NCBI GenBank assembly: GCA_024699855.1
Contig: JAMPIQ010000002.1
Location: 3,906,001 to 3,970,000 of the forward strand
DNA from: Aphelenchoides besseyi
Lineage: Eukaryota > Nematoda > Chromadorea > Rhabditida > Aphelenchoididae
Direction: 5' to 3'
Length of the DNA stretch: 64,000 nucleotides
Shown: positions 44,030 through 55,600 of the stretch, in pieces
How positions within the stretch are numbered: position 1 is the stretch's first letter
How the letters are laid out: every line of letters begins with the position of its first letter
Translations under genes and position numbers: made by a program
The notes under the pieces: model-generated
The model's input: only the letters and a program-made list of their open reading frames with translations
Told to the model about the DNA's origin: nothing
Databases searched by the model: none

Positions 44030-47000
44030 TGATCACCGTCTATAAGTAGTTACCGATCACATCTGCACTTGGAAAAGCTATTCCTGGGATTTGGCTTCCA
44101 GTCATCGCACTAAACCGCGCCGAGACACTTTCAATTGACCAGTTTATCGGGTAACGCATAGTATCGGTTACGAACAATGCTAGCACGCTGAATAATGACC
44201 GTCGCAAAAAGTGACAGTTGCCGCGGGTGTTGTTACGGTAGACAATGGTCCGGTTGTAAGTGATCTTACTGGAAGTGCAAAATCGATAAGCGCGGATTGT
44301 TAGCTGGTCTTTTGAATCATATTTATTGTAATTTGTTCATTAGTTTCTATTCAACATCACGATAAATTTACAAATTTCCAACTTTGACGAGTGTCTTCCA
44401 ACATTGGCAGTAATGAAATGCTTTTTCGGTTAGTTTGATTGTAGCGGAGTTTTACGAATTTCTCTATAGACTTTAAATCATCAGTGTGAATACGTTTATA
44501 ACGATGGTTTGACGTGTCTGCATGACAAAATGACGGTGAATCGTCCAATTGGTTAAGTGCTCAACATCAACAGATGTATGGCAGGGAGCACGAAGACTGT
44601 CACAACATAACGACTCTGAGCATTACCGATGAATACCGTATAAGAAGACATTTGATGGAAATTTTATTTGGTTCAGTTTTTTCTTTGCGGTTTTCATTCG
44701 TCTAATGCAGAGGACACCACTATGGGGTAAACGACTTGCTTATCGCCATCAACAAGGGGAACGCGCGGAACCGATCGTACCTATCATGAGTTTCTACACG
44801 AAGCTCGCGCTGAACCATTACGCACACAGCACATGATGCACGGCCCTTGCGGTTTACATAACAAGAGTTGTCCATGTATGGAAGAGAAAAACAAAAAGTT
44901 GTTGTGTAGCAAGAATCTTTCCAAAGAATTTAGTGACAAAACGGAAGTTGGAAACGATAGTTACGCTCTGTACAAACGAACTGATAGTGGAATGACATTT
45001 TAAACGTAAAAGAGAGTCAAGTTGGACAAACGCTGGGTTGTCCGTATAACAAGTATCTGAGTTTAAAATATGCAGCAAACATTAATGCTGAGATCTGTGC
45101 GTCTGTCAAAAGCGTCAAGTATTTGTATGAATACGTATATAAAGGACATGATTGTGCGCGAATTGTAATATCGGTTAACGGGAAAGATGAAGTTGTTCAT
45201 GACGGGATTAAAAAGTACGTTGATATGCGCCATTTGACATCGCATGAAGCATTTTGGCGTATCTTTGAACTTCTTCTTGACGAAGAGAGTCATTCTGTGG
45301 CATGATTGGACTTGCATTTGCCCGACCAGCAAATCGTTTATTACAAGCCTGATGAGAATGTGAAAGAAATTCTTGAGGAAGCAATCAAGAGACAAACGAC
45401 ATTAACTGCATGGTTTGAACTGAATAAGAAAGAACCACAAGCTAAGAATTTGTATTATTATGGAATTCCTGAAGACTATACATTCAAGAAAGATGGCAAC
45501 ACGGTGATTTGGGCATTGAAAGATGGAGTAAGAGGAAATGTTGGTAAACCCTGTGTTGGCCGGATGTACACTGCACATCCAAAACAAGGCAAATCGTTCT
45601 ACTTGAGAATGTTGCTTTTGCATATTAGAGGAGCTGAAAGTTGGCAAGATTTGTTAACCGTCGAAGGAGTTGTTTATGTCACTTTTCAAGATGCAGTCAA
45701 AGCAATGGGTTTACTCGAAGATGAAAACGAATGGTTTGAGTACTTTGGGGAAGCAACCACTTATGCGAGTCCATTGAAATTACGGGAATTGTTTGCATCT
45801 GTTTTGACCCACGGTGAATTGAAAAATGCAAAAGATTTATGGTTGGCCTTTCAAGAGAACATGTACGAAGATTACGTGTATTACGGCAATAACTTTGAAA
45901 AGGCGCAAAATTTAGCAAAAGCAGACATTGAGTACCAATTACAAATTAACGGCCTGAGTTTGATTGTTTTTGGAATCGAAGTTCCAAACATTCAATTTGA
46001 CGATGTGGATGTGTGGAATACTGTAGAAGAACAAGAAAAGTTCAATGAGTTAAAACTGAAGCTAAATGAAGGGCAGAAAGAAATTCGCGATTATGTTGTT
46101 GAATTAATTGTACAGTCACAACAAGGAACGTTGAAAAAGGTTGCATCAATATTGACGGACCTGCGGGATCGGAAAAAACTTTCAGTTACAAAACGATTTG
46201 CCGATATTTGCGATCAAAGCAAATTAAGTACAAAACGTCCTGTTGGATGGGAATAGCTGCCAACTTAATGCTTGATGGTCGAACAATGCATAAGAATTTC
46301 GGATTGCCATTTAACGTTGACAAAGACGGAAGTTCATCAGCAAAAACAAACAACAAAACGGGACGTGAGCTTTTGGAAACTCAGTTTTTTGTTATCGATG
46401 AGATTTCGATGGTTCCAAAATTTGCAATGGAAATAATAGACAAAAAGTTGGAAGAATTGCATGGAAACAACTCGTCATTTGGAGGAATCATTATGATCAT
46501 TAGCGGTGATTATCGTCAGATTTGGCCGATTCAAAAGCGAGCGGGAAGAGACGTATCAGTGAGCTTATCGGTAAATCAGTCAAGTTTGTGGAATTACTTT
46601 CGAACATTTCGATTGAGAACAAATCAAAAAGTCTTGGCAACTGTAGAAGGCGATAGTTTGATTATGCAAGAGAAAGAAGACTTTGCTGATTGAGTTCTGA
46701 AATTAGGCAACGATGAAATTTCGAAAGATGAAAATGAGTATATTGAAATACCGCAAAGAGCAATAGCGCACACAAGATTTGATCTATGAGACCTTTGGAG
46801 ATTTAATTGGCATGTCTAATCGAGTCATTTTAACAACCACCAATGAAAGAGCTCGCGGCATCAATAATCAAGTTTTGGAAATGATTCAAGATAACAACAT
46901 TAAAACATATTGGAGCGTTGACAGCATTGACAAAGATGAATTCCACAATTTCATTGAATACCCGCCAGAGTTTTTACATTCCTTAAATGAATCAGGACTT

Positions 47001-47634
47001 CCGTCTCATGAATTGAAACTGAAGAGAAATTGTCCAGTCATGTTAAAGCGAAACTTGAATCCGGCAGCCGGTCTATGTAATGGAACAAGTTATGTGTTAA
47101 AGAAATGCACGGAAATATGCTCGAATGCGAATTCATGTTTGGACCAAAAGCCGGAGAAAAAATGTTAATACCACAAATTACAGTTACAAGTGCTGTCGAG
47201 AACTTTCTATTTACGTTGTACCGAAAAAGTTTCCCGTGCAATTATGTTTTGGAATGACTATTAATAAGAGTCAAGGACAAACAATCGATTTCGTCGGGTT
47301 GGACATGCAAGAACTTGTTTTTGCACATGGAATGACATATGTCGCTTTGTCACGAGTTAGAGGATGGGAGTCTTTGAAAGCAACAGTAAAACCAGAAGAT
47401 GGAAATAAGATTAAAAATGTAGTTCGGACAGAAGTTAATTGATGAAATGGAACATACGAACGATGTGTAGACGTCACTCACTCTACTGCTTTTTTACAAT
47501 AAGTTCTTCGATGTCTTTGATTTACTTTGAAATATGACGATTTTGGCAATAAAATAGATTTTTGTTGTTTAACATCAGTTTATAAACATTAGATGCGTTT
47601 TTAAAAAACTACCAAAGGGAGTTTTTTCAGCTAA
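44030..47634 (+). mobile_element. Helitron copy 3: leader, C-terminal Rep and helicase
   Basis: The leader (44030-44580) matches copies 1 and 2. Rep resumes at HGPCGLHNKSCPCMEEKNKK (about 44840) and VKYLYEYVYKGHDCARIVIS, KYVDMRHLTSHEAFWRIFEL, all classic Helitron Rep C-terminus. The helicase follows. Thus copy 3 holds what copy 2 lacks. The likely 3' end is a hairpin AAAAAACT...AGTTTTTT (47603-47627) followed by CTAA (47631-47634) and a T, matching the Helitron rule of a hairpin before CTRR at an A/T site. Several stops and frame changes; nonautonomous. Confidence 0.8.
45306..47442 (+). pseudogene. Helitron Rep/PIF1-like helicase region
   Basis: The long frame 45306-46256 follows one TGA at 45303 and covers the linker and early helicase: GRMYTAHPKQGKSFYLRMLL, MYEDYVYYGNNFEKAQNLAK. 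Then a frame change to LMLDGRTMHKNFGLPFNVDK, FVIDEISMVPKFAMEIIDKK (Walker B), IISGDYRQIWPIQKRAGRDV, SSLWNYFRTFRLRTNQ. Later parts are YPPEFLHSLNESGLPSHELK, RNLNPAAGLCNGTSYVLK and [20 protein letters not shown] with TYVALSRVRGWESL. The GxGKT Walker A expected just before AANLMLDGRT is absent, replaced by unrelated text. Confidence 0.78.
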
Positions 47635-47639
47635 TGTTT

Positions 47640-48120
47640 TCAATGTTCGGCAGTTGTCATTTGGACAATCGGGATTCATTACAAGCAGCCTCATAAACTT
47701 CGGTCAAATGGCAATGCGTATTGTATCCATTAGCCAAAACATATTTGATTGTGATTATTGATTCCATGGGTTCGACATGAACGGACGACATTTGTCAAAA
47801 AATGCCTGGAGATGCAATTGATTGTGTTTCTATGGATGTTTCTTGAGCAATTTCAGCGATTTGAATTTGTGTTTCTGATGCTTGCGGGTTTTCAATTTCG
47901 ATTTTTGATCGTGTTTCCGTTTCTGTTGCTTTTGCTGCTTTCTGTTCCAAACGAATCTTCTGCATACGTCACGATTCTTACGTTTTCGTTCTTCACATTC
48001 CTTCTTTTCCTCATCGGCCAACTCAATATTACGTTTTCCCATTGCACGAAAATAACAGATCTAACGGTAGAAGACAATGAAATGTTTATTGACAAGCAAA
48101 GTTATAAACCAACAACCAAA
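47640..48120 (-). pseudogene. Possible second Helitron N-terminal ORF, opposite orientation
   Basis: Minus strand from ATG 48042: MGKRNIELADEEKKECEERK, RKNRDVCRRF, then a frame change to RLEQKAAKATETETRSKIEN and QIQIAEIAQETSIETQSIAS; further on VEPMESIITIKYVLANGYNT. Lys/Arg-rich leaders of this kind start many Helitron ORFs, and copy 2 has a comparable segment. It ends against the 3' end of Helitron copy 3. The assignment is tentative. Confidence 0.35.
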
Positions 48121-48129
48121 CTCGTTAAG

Positions 48130-48906
48130 TTATAAACCGAAAATTATCCAAAGTTTACCAAAATTAGGGCTATCAATGTTTAACAATTCGCGCCAATAGA
48201 TTGTCGTTCGGCTATCAGAGTTAGACGAATACCGCGCTACCAGTACTTGTCTTTGAAATAGCACCTGATTTTTAGACGCAACCGCGCCACTGGTCACAAA
48301 GTTTTGACACCTAAGACGTTGCTGCGTCACTTGCAACAAATGACCAGAACCGAAACCCAAATCAAAAATTCTGCGACGCAAATCGCTTTGGCAAAGTTTG
48401 AGTTACAGTAGAAACGACCCAACGATGGACGATTGTCTTTGCCTGAAAAACATCACTGTCATTTAAATGTATTCAGAATAAACCTACCAAAACTAGCCAA
48501 TGAGGCGTGGCAAGCTGACGACCGTTCACGGAGTTCAACTTCAGAACTCTGGTGTACAATTTAGGCGAACACAATCAAGCTGGAAAGTCATAAAGATAAA
48601 AATGACATACCAGTATTCTTGCTTACGCGTGAATTGAAGGTTTCGCTTTGTAGACAATAACACGACTGCAAGGAAGTTCGAACAGCCATCGTATAGTTAA
48701 AAACAAACCCGATTAACAAAAGCAACGAAAAAGGCGCAATCGATCGCGACTACTGTAAAGAGAAGACTGGCGTTTTGCTTCTCGACAGATTTTCTCATCT
48801 TTTGGCTTTGGCATTTCCTCTCTTGGAGCGTTTTTCGATCGGGTTTGAGAGTTTTGATTTAATGCGCGTCGTGTTTGAATATTACTATAATTGTTTTGCT
48901 TTCAGA
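48130..48906. other. No supported gene
   Basis: No family signal on either strand. The last part is the upstream flank of small-gene copy D; its ATG follows TTTCAG at 48905, so an upstream exon or trans-splicing is expected. Confidence 0.3.
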
Positions 48907-48907
48907 G

Positions 48908-49195
48908 ATGAAGTTCTCACCAGCGCAAATCAAACAAATGAAGGATGTAGTGGAAAGCGTGTGCAAAGCAGAAAAAGATGTTGTAAGTTTGTCATTTTTT
49001 TTTAAATGCATTATTTTTCAGACAAACCCGTTTTTACGATTTTGGATCACAATTGTTATAGGAAGCATCGTTTCGTATTTTATTGCGATTTATGCAGCTA
49101 GTCGACGTAATCCTCATTACAGATACTTAATTTTTGTGTCTTCCACTCTCAAATACCTACGAACAAACACGGCTAACTTTATTAGGTGTAAATAA
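48908..49195 (+). CDS. Small membrane-protein family, copy D
   Basis: Exon 1 (48908-48982): MKFSPAQIKQMKDVVESVCK then AEKDV. The intron is 39 nt. Exon 2 (49022-49195): TNPFLRFWITIVIGSIVSYF then IAIYAASRRNPHYRY and a further tail to TAA. About 82 residues, one strong TM helix. Same plan as copies A-C: acidic amphipathic helix with one Cys, TNPxLxFW before the membrane, and basic RRNPHxR after it. About 8 kb from the tandem pair. Function unknown. Confidence 0.6.
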   Translation: MKFSPAQIKQMKDVVESVCKAEKDVVSLSFFFKCIIFQTNPFLRFWITIVIGSIVSYFIAIYAASRRNPHYRYLIFVSSTLKYLRTNTANFIRCK

Positions 49196-49238
49196 CAATC
49201 AACAACCAAACAAAGAGAGAACCAATTAACTGAACTGT

Positions 49239-49256
49239 CGGCCTTTCGGCCGATCA
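49239..49256. other. Perfect GC-rich hairpin between convergent genes
   Basis: GTCGGCCTTTCGGCCGAT can fold with TCGGCC pairing to GGCCGA. It lies between the 3' ends of two convergent genes. Structured element of unknown use. Confidence 0.3.
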
Positions 49257-49368
49257 CACAAAGTCCGACGAGCTAGAGGGCGTGGTTTTTACAAAATAGC
49301 TTTATTCTTGTTCTACTAGAGATTGTTTATTTGAACACGTGTGTATTTACATAGGAGACAATAAATTA

Positions 49369-50748
49369 TTACCAGGTCTTCTTCTCGTTTTCCTGTGCTT
49401 TATTGTAATAAGCAAATCCAAAGCCAAGAGCAATCAAAGCGATCAAAATCCACGGCGCCCAACTTCTTGGTTCTTCGTCCTCTCCCTCGAATGATTGTTG
49501 TTGGCGCCTTTCGTTGATTTTCTTTGTTGGAGAGTTTCGACTACGTAGATTATACCTATGACTAAAACCACAAGTTTATACAAGTAGCATCGAAATTAAA
49601 ATTGTTTTACAAAAGAACACGAAAAATGCCTACTGAGCAGTTGAAGAAGCCGCTTGTTGCCAATTCGAATCGCCATCTTGTCCCGCAGCTGATCTTCGGC
49701 CTGTTGACTTGCGCGAACCTCGTTGTCTTCTGGTTACAACTCCTTCTTGGTCGACATCATAGCGACCGAAAGTCCAGCCGAAAAGAGCGTAAACACCGAG
49801 GAACATCAAATCGACGACCATTTTCACTAAATCGTATCCACGACGTACGGGCATCGTGATCAAACTACTAACTGAGGTCGTGTCATCGGCCTCTCGATAT
49901 TCTTCTTCTTCATCAGAATCGCGCATTTGAACTGTTGGGGCTTGACTGTACGTTGTGCTCAATGTGGGTGAATGGCTTCTGGTGGATTGTGGCCGTCTGA
50001 CAGAATTTGCTCGTCCGGTCCCACGTCTTTGTGGCGTTTGAACATTCACAGCCGATTGATCTCTAAACATTGAAATGTTTTCCGCTACTTGATTGTGTTT
50101 CGTACCCAAAAACCGTTTCTGTCAAATCGATTTTTCCTGTTGAAATCAATCCAACCACAATTACGAATGCCTTCTTGATGAAATGTTGAATCCATGGCCA
50201 AACCCCTTCCAAATAGCCTTGCTCTTGAGCATATTTGGCTGCTGCATAGGTCTGAATTGACTGTTCAACTGGTGATTAACTAAAAAACTCACTCTTTTAG
50301 TTCGTTCAAACGTCTTTTTGAGTGCGAGATAAGGTCCGAAAATTCCCGGAAGAATCAAAACACCCAACCAATATCCAGTTTTCTTGACAATCCATTGAAC
50401 TGAAATACAAAGTTAAACAAAATAGATAGCAAAATTGTAACCACAAACCGACACGAAAGAAAATCATTCCAACATCCCATAGACCTCGGATGATGGCCAG
50501 AAAGTTTTGGAAAGGCGATCGAGGTTCATTGGCATTCGGAGTGTATTCTGAACGGTCGTAGAAGTCACCCGCGTCCGCATCATTGGGATTTGCGTCGTTC
50601 GAAATGCCCCTGAAAATGCGAATAAAAAAACACAAAACTACTGGATTTACCATCGTTGTCGAATTGAACTCGTGTTGTAATCCGGAGAGTTGTTTTTGGA
50701 TGTCGACGCGTAGTTTCGAGCTGCTGATCGACTGCGAGCTCTCGGCAT
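49369..50748 (-). CDS. Multi-pass membrane protein with RS-rich N-terminus and YNLRSR motif
   Basis: Exons 50748-50651, 50609-50449, 50399-50293, 50251-50106, 50062-49634 and 49555-49369, all phase-consistent. The protein starts MPRARSRSAARNYASTSKNN. It then has hydrophobic regions FLAIIRGLWDVGMIFFRVV, TGYWLGVLILPGIFGPYLAL, HFIKKAFVIVVGLIS and LVKMVVDLMFLGVYALFGWT, separated by a Ser/Arg/acidic linker (TPQRRGTGRANSVRRPQS; RDSDEEEEYREADD). The last exon gives QYNLRSRNSPTKKINERR and a C-terminal anchor WAPWILIALIALGFGFAYY. YNLRSR near basic Ser-rich text recalls inner-nuclear-membrane proteins, but I see no LEM or SUN domain. Not recognised; the nuclear-envelope idea is inference. Confidence 0.65.
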
Positions 50749-50998
50749 TTTGTCCGGTTTGAAGTTCGCAGCTGAAAAGCGAATTCACTCGAGAAAATTC
50801 ACAAAAAAACAAGTGATTCAGATTGTTTTTGCGCGTTTCGAAAGCGCAGAGCGAACGAAAAACAACCGAAAAGACGCGTCCAAACGCGGCGGCCAACTGA
50901 ACGTCGCGTTCGAATCCAAAGGTCATCAGTGCCGTGGCTTGTAGCTGCGAGGATCTGACCACTCGCTTCGAATAAACTCGAGCCAAAACTGAAAACAA

Positions 50999-52639
50999 AA
51001 CAACAATTGGGCTTTTAATGTTCTAGAAACTTTGTTTGTACAAATTAACAGTTTAAAGTAATTGATTGCAATTCAAATTTTGTTTATTTCCTCGTTTCTA
51101 TTTGATTTGCAGCCTATTGAGTGTGTTGGGGGCGATCGAATGGTTTTACTGCACGTCCCTAAGAGTCCGATTTCCCACGCGCAAAAAGACAATAAGATCG
51201 TGTCATTCACAATGCAGTTAACTGTTACCTCTGGTCACGTAAGATTACGCAAATGGTCACTTCGAAGTACTCCATTTCGTCTTTTTTGATTTTACAAAAG
51301 AACTCGTATCAATTATGACCGTACAGTAGTAGGTGGACGGCTTGTTAGTGTTAGCTGTTAAGTTGGTAATCTTTTCGCTTCACTGCAGATTCATAAAATT
51401 CGTTATTCTTTTGAGATGTTTGATCGAAAGATTAGTAGTTAAACTAACGGACGTCAACGGTGAATTTGACCTCCGGTCAACTCGATTGTGCGGATTTTCG
51501 ACGAATTTAAAAAATGTTGTTGGACATTCGAGTCCGCTCATTTAGTTTTGATAATTTGGGTAACTCAAGGGGTTTGCGCAAAATCGAATTTGTCAATCCG
51601 TTCGTCGCTCAATTTACTTTACCGCGCATTATGGACTCACCGGTTGCTGAGCCCTAAGGTCTCGATCGGAATAAGCAAATACGCCAATTGTGTGTGACAT
51701 TTGCGGAAGGACCGGTTGTGTTGATTGGCGCTATTGAGTCGATTAGTCACCATGCATTTTGAGATCAACTGATTCCTTAACTCGTATACAATATCCTCAT
51801 TATTCAAGTTTCTTTGCGTATGAAGTCTTCCATTTCGCTTGAACTTTCGATCATGATACCAACGGTTGTTTAGCGGCCAGAAAGTCCTAGTGTAAAGATC
51901 AATTTCGCAAATGTGCAGAAGTCTCCGTTCGATTACGCTTCAGGTTGAGGACTCACTCATCTCGATCGACACGTGGCTAATGAGATGAATGAAAAACGAC
52001 AATCGGAATGCACCACGCGCCGTGTTCTCGTTGACCACGCGGATTTGTTTGCACGTCTTAATGTCCATCGGCCGGATCTTACGTTACATTGAGCTGCGGA
52101 TGTTCGTCTTCTTCAGGCTACTCGTTATCTCATCCGCACCGGTCTGAGTGTCAACAATCGACCACGTTGAGAATGTCCGCGTTGTTTCGATTGATCTCAA
52201 TAACCGGCTTATAGTTTCTCAAACCAAGAGCCGACTTAGTTTATTTACAAAACAGTTTTTTTCATGATCTCGAAGTCTACTGGAACTTTCGTTCTGTTCG
52301 TTCACTGATTGTTTGCAAATACGCGTTCATGTACTCAATCGCTTTTCAATGTCTAGTTCGATTAAAACTGTTGAAGTTTGCGCTTTCAAGTGCTCAAGTA
52401 TTGCGCATTTATGTTGGCCGACCAAAAGAAATGAGATGACCTTTCAGTTAGCAGACACTTTAAATTTTGAAGCTGTTGAATCGGAGAGTTTTTAAACAAA
52501 CATTGTGGGTCGTTTTTCACCGGTCATTTAAAGTCTCTTGTGTTGATTTCCGCCCATTTACATTCTTTAAACTTGAACATAAATTTTAGATCGTTTACGC
52601 AATTTCTCCATCGGGCACCTCATACACCTATTGTTTAGA
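50999..52639. other. Long stretch without supported gene
   Basis: Many short ORFs on both strands but none with family motifs, signal peptides plus splice sites, or repeats shared with the rest of the window. It is the region between the divergent membrane-protein and Kunitz genes and may hold their promoters. Confidence 0.35.
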
Positions 52640-55600
52640 ATGCATTGGAGGCCTGTCCTCATGCACGATCTGACAGTATTCGTTGTCTTTGCTTTTTGCG
52701 TAACCGGCTCCAGTGCCTACGGAACAACACACGATGGAGGTTTCATGACGGCGGTTAAAAATCTGATTTTTGGAAACGAAATGGTTAGCTGGAGATTGTG
52801 GTCTCGAGTACGAATCATTGATTTCAGCCCCCGAATGGTGTAAATACAAGTAATTCGCAGCCAATGAGACATTACGCACTTCCTGTTCTGCCTCAACCCA
52901 CTCCTCAGGTCTTTGCCGTACAACCCGCCTATCCGCAGTATTATGTTGGTATGTTGAATATGGTTGTACAGCGCGCTTAATCTGCTAATCAACAAAAAAG
53001 CATAACTTTTTGTGAAGAATGCGAGTGCTTTCAAAATCTGATTGCTAATCAATAACCAACGTTTTTAACCGTTTTAACAGGACCCCACTCCGAAAATCCG
53101 TGTCATTTGCCTCAACAAGTCGGAACAGGTCCTTACCGAATACCACGTTGGTATTACAATGCTGCAAGAATGAGATGCGAACTATTCTACTGGTCGGGTT
53201 GTTGTGCGAATGCCAACAACTTTGCGAACCTTCAATCCTGTCAACAACAATGCGAAGGTTTGTTAACACATTCGACCAAAATCGCTTCTAAACATTGTTG
53301 TTATTAGGCGGAAAACCTAACACCGTCGTTTTTGTTCCTTTTACACTAACTTTTACAATGAAACCCGCTGACAAACGTCCAGCTCCACAAACAACCGTTG
53401 CATTGCCAGCACCACCTTCAGGTGCCGCGTGTACAACTCCGGATTGTTTGAACTCATCTGAAAAACCGCTAACTGGTCGTGCCGTCAATCAGCCATTACC
53501 TCCAACTGTGATACCAGTATCACCGTCCACAACAACAACGGCAATTCAACTTCGACCAACAACCGTCGCAGGTTTGATTTCTAATCTTTGTTTGTGATCA
53601 TTCGTCTGCTTTGCTTACAAATTTCTGTGTGAATTTTAGTTTCTGCGTGTGAAATGGAACTTGACGAAGGAGTTGGGAGTATGAATTTTTTGCGTTATTA
53701 CTACGACCGAAAAACTCGAATGTGTAAAGAATTCCGATTTCGAGGATCGGGCTCAAACAAGAATAACTTCGTTTCGCTTCCGGCTTGTAGAAACGCTTGT
53801 CGAGGTACTTTGAATTGCATTTGGTTTGAACCTAACACTTAATGCACGCTCGGTTTCCATTGCACAGTTATTTTGGGTTCAAGTGTACATAACTTCTTTT
53901 TGTAGAAGCACCATCACCGTGCGCTGATGGAGCCGTTCAACCGGTTCGCTGCTCACCGGGTTCAGTTTTAACGACCACGTGCACTGGAGAACAGTTTTGC
54001 CACAACGGGCGTATGTGAACTGATTCCCGTGTTAATTTTGTGTCATTTAGCGACACCGGAAACGACCGTTTGTTGCAACAGACTAAGTGAGTTAACCACA
54101 GCATCAACAATATTCAATCGGTTTTCTTAGCCCCTGTCGATCCCTGCAATCAACCGATGAACGTTGGAATCGGAAATTCAAATCTACAGCGATGGTTTTT
54201 CAATTCACACGCTCAATTATGTCAACCCCTTATTTATCGTGGCCTTCAAGTTAGCGGCATAAAACTAAAACATCTAATCGATTGAATTCAGGGCAACGAA
54301 AACAATTTTATTCAACGAGATCAATGTGAAGCTCAATGTCAAAGTTTGTTTTGAACTCACTTTTATTGTCAAATTACAATTCAGTTAATCCATGTCGAGT
54401 TGGTAATCCCTATCGAACACCTACGGGAGTTGCGTACTGCTCAGCTACCGACCAATCGATGTGTCCTGCTGGATTCTACTGTCACATTGGCAAGTTCATT
54501 TTGTTCGAATAAAAAACATAATATTCCAATTTAGGTGCAACCGCTCAAACAAGTGTCTGTTGTCAAGCCTTAGGTACGTTTGATGTGTGATCAAATGCTT
54601 CGTAACAAACTGACGAAAAGTCAATTTGTTGTTTTGTTGTGTGTTGCTTTTAAGCTAATCAACGAATTGGAAGCGTTTTGATGCTTCGCTTTGCTGTGAG
54701 TGTGTTTGCTTTGCAGTCAATAACCCGTGCAGTGAGCAGAAACAGGAAGGAGATGGCAACAGCTATTCTGTTCGTTACTATTTCGATAAGCAAAAGAATC
54801 AGTGCTTACCGTTCAACTTTGGCGGTATCAAAGGAGGACAGAACAATTTCTTATCGCAAGAGGCGTGTGAGGTAAGATTTCAACTCTATAGCTGCGTATT
54901 AGTTGTTTTGTAGCGTAAATGTCCAGTTTGGACAAATCCATGTGCTCGTGGTCAGCCGATTCTCGGTCTCAACAACAAACCCGAAACATGTAACGTTGAA
55001 AAGCCCTGGTAAGTAACGAAAATTTTGTTTTGATTGCCATTTGAATTCAGTCGTATGAATTACTATTGTCACATTGGTTATGATAACGATTCTACGGTTT
55101 GTTGTCCTGGAGCTGGAAATCCGTGTACACTTCCGATGACTTCGGGGACCGGACCTCACCTTCTGAATCGCTGGTTCTTTAACTCGTTGACCAGACAATG
55201 TGAACGATTTGCATATCGAGGTTTGTTTTAAACAAGTTTTATTTATTTCATTGACGGGTTTAGGGCTTCATGGCAACTCGAACAACTTCAATTCTCAATC
55301 GCAATGTGAAGCCACTTGTCCTGCGTGGGACAATCCATGTCCTGTTGGCAATCCATATCTCGCACAAAACAGTCTATTTCCCGAAACTTGTGATCCGGAA
55401 CGAGAAGATTCGTGCGCTTCAACTTATTGGTGTCACAATGGTAATCTTAAATCATAAATTTTTATTAATTTTTCCAGGTCTCAACAATCGAACTCGAGTT
55501 TGTTGTCCCGGCCGAACGGATCCTTGTATTTTGGCACGAACTGATGGCGAAGGAAACACGATCGTCAGAAGATGGTATTTCGATGTAATCAATCGACAAT

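Noticed and set aside
46208..46693. Host PIF1 helicase gene
   Set aside because: Neighbouring Rep text (VKYLYEYVYKGHD, HGPCG) and the shared leader show it belongs to a Helitron.
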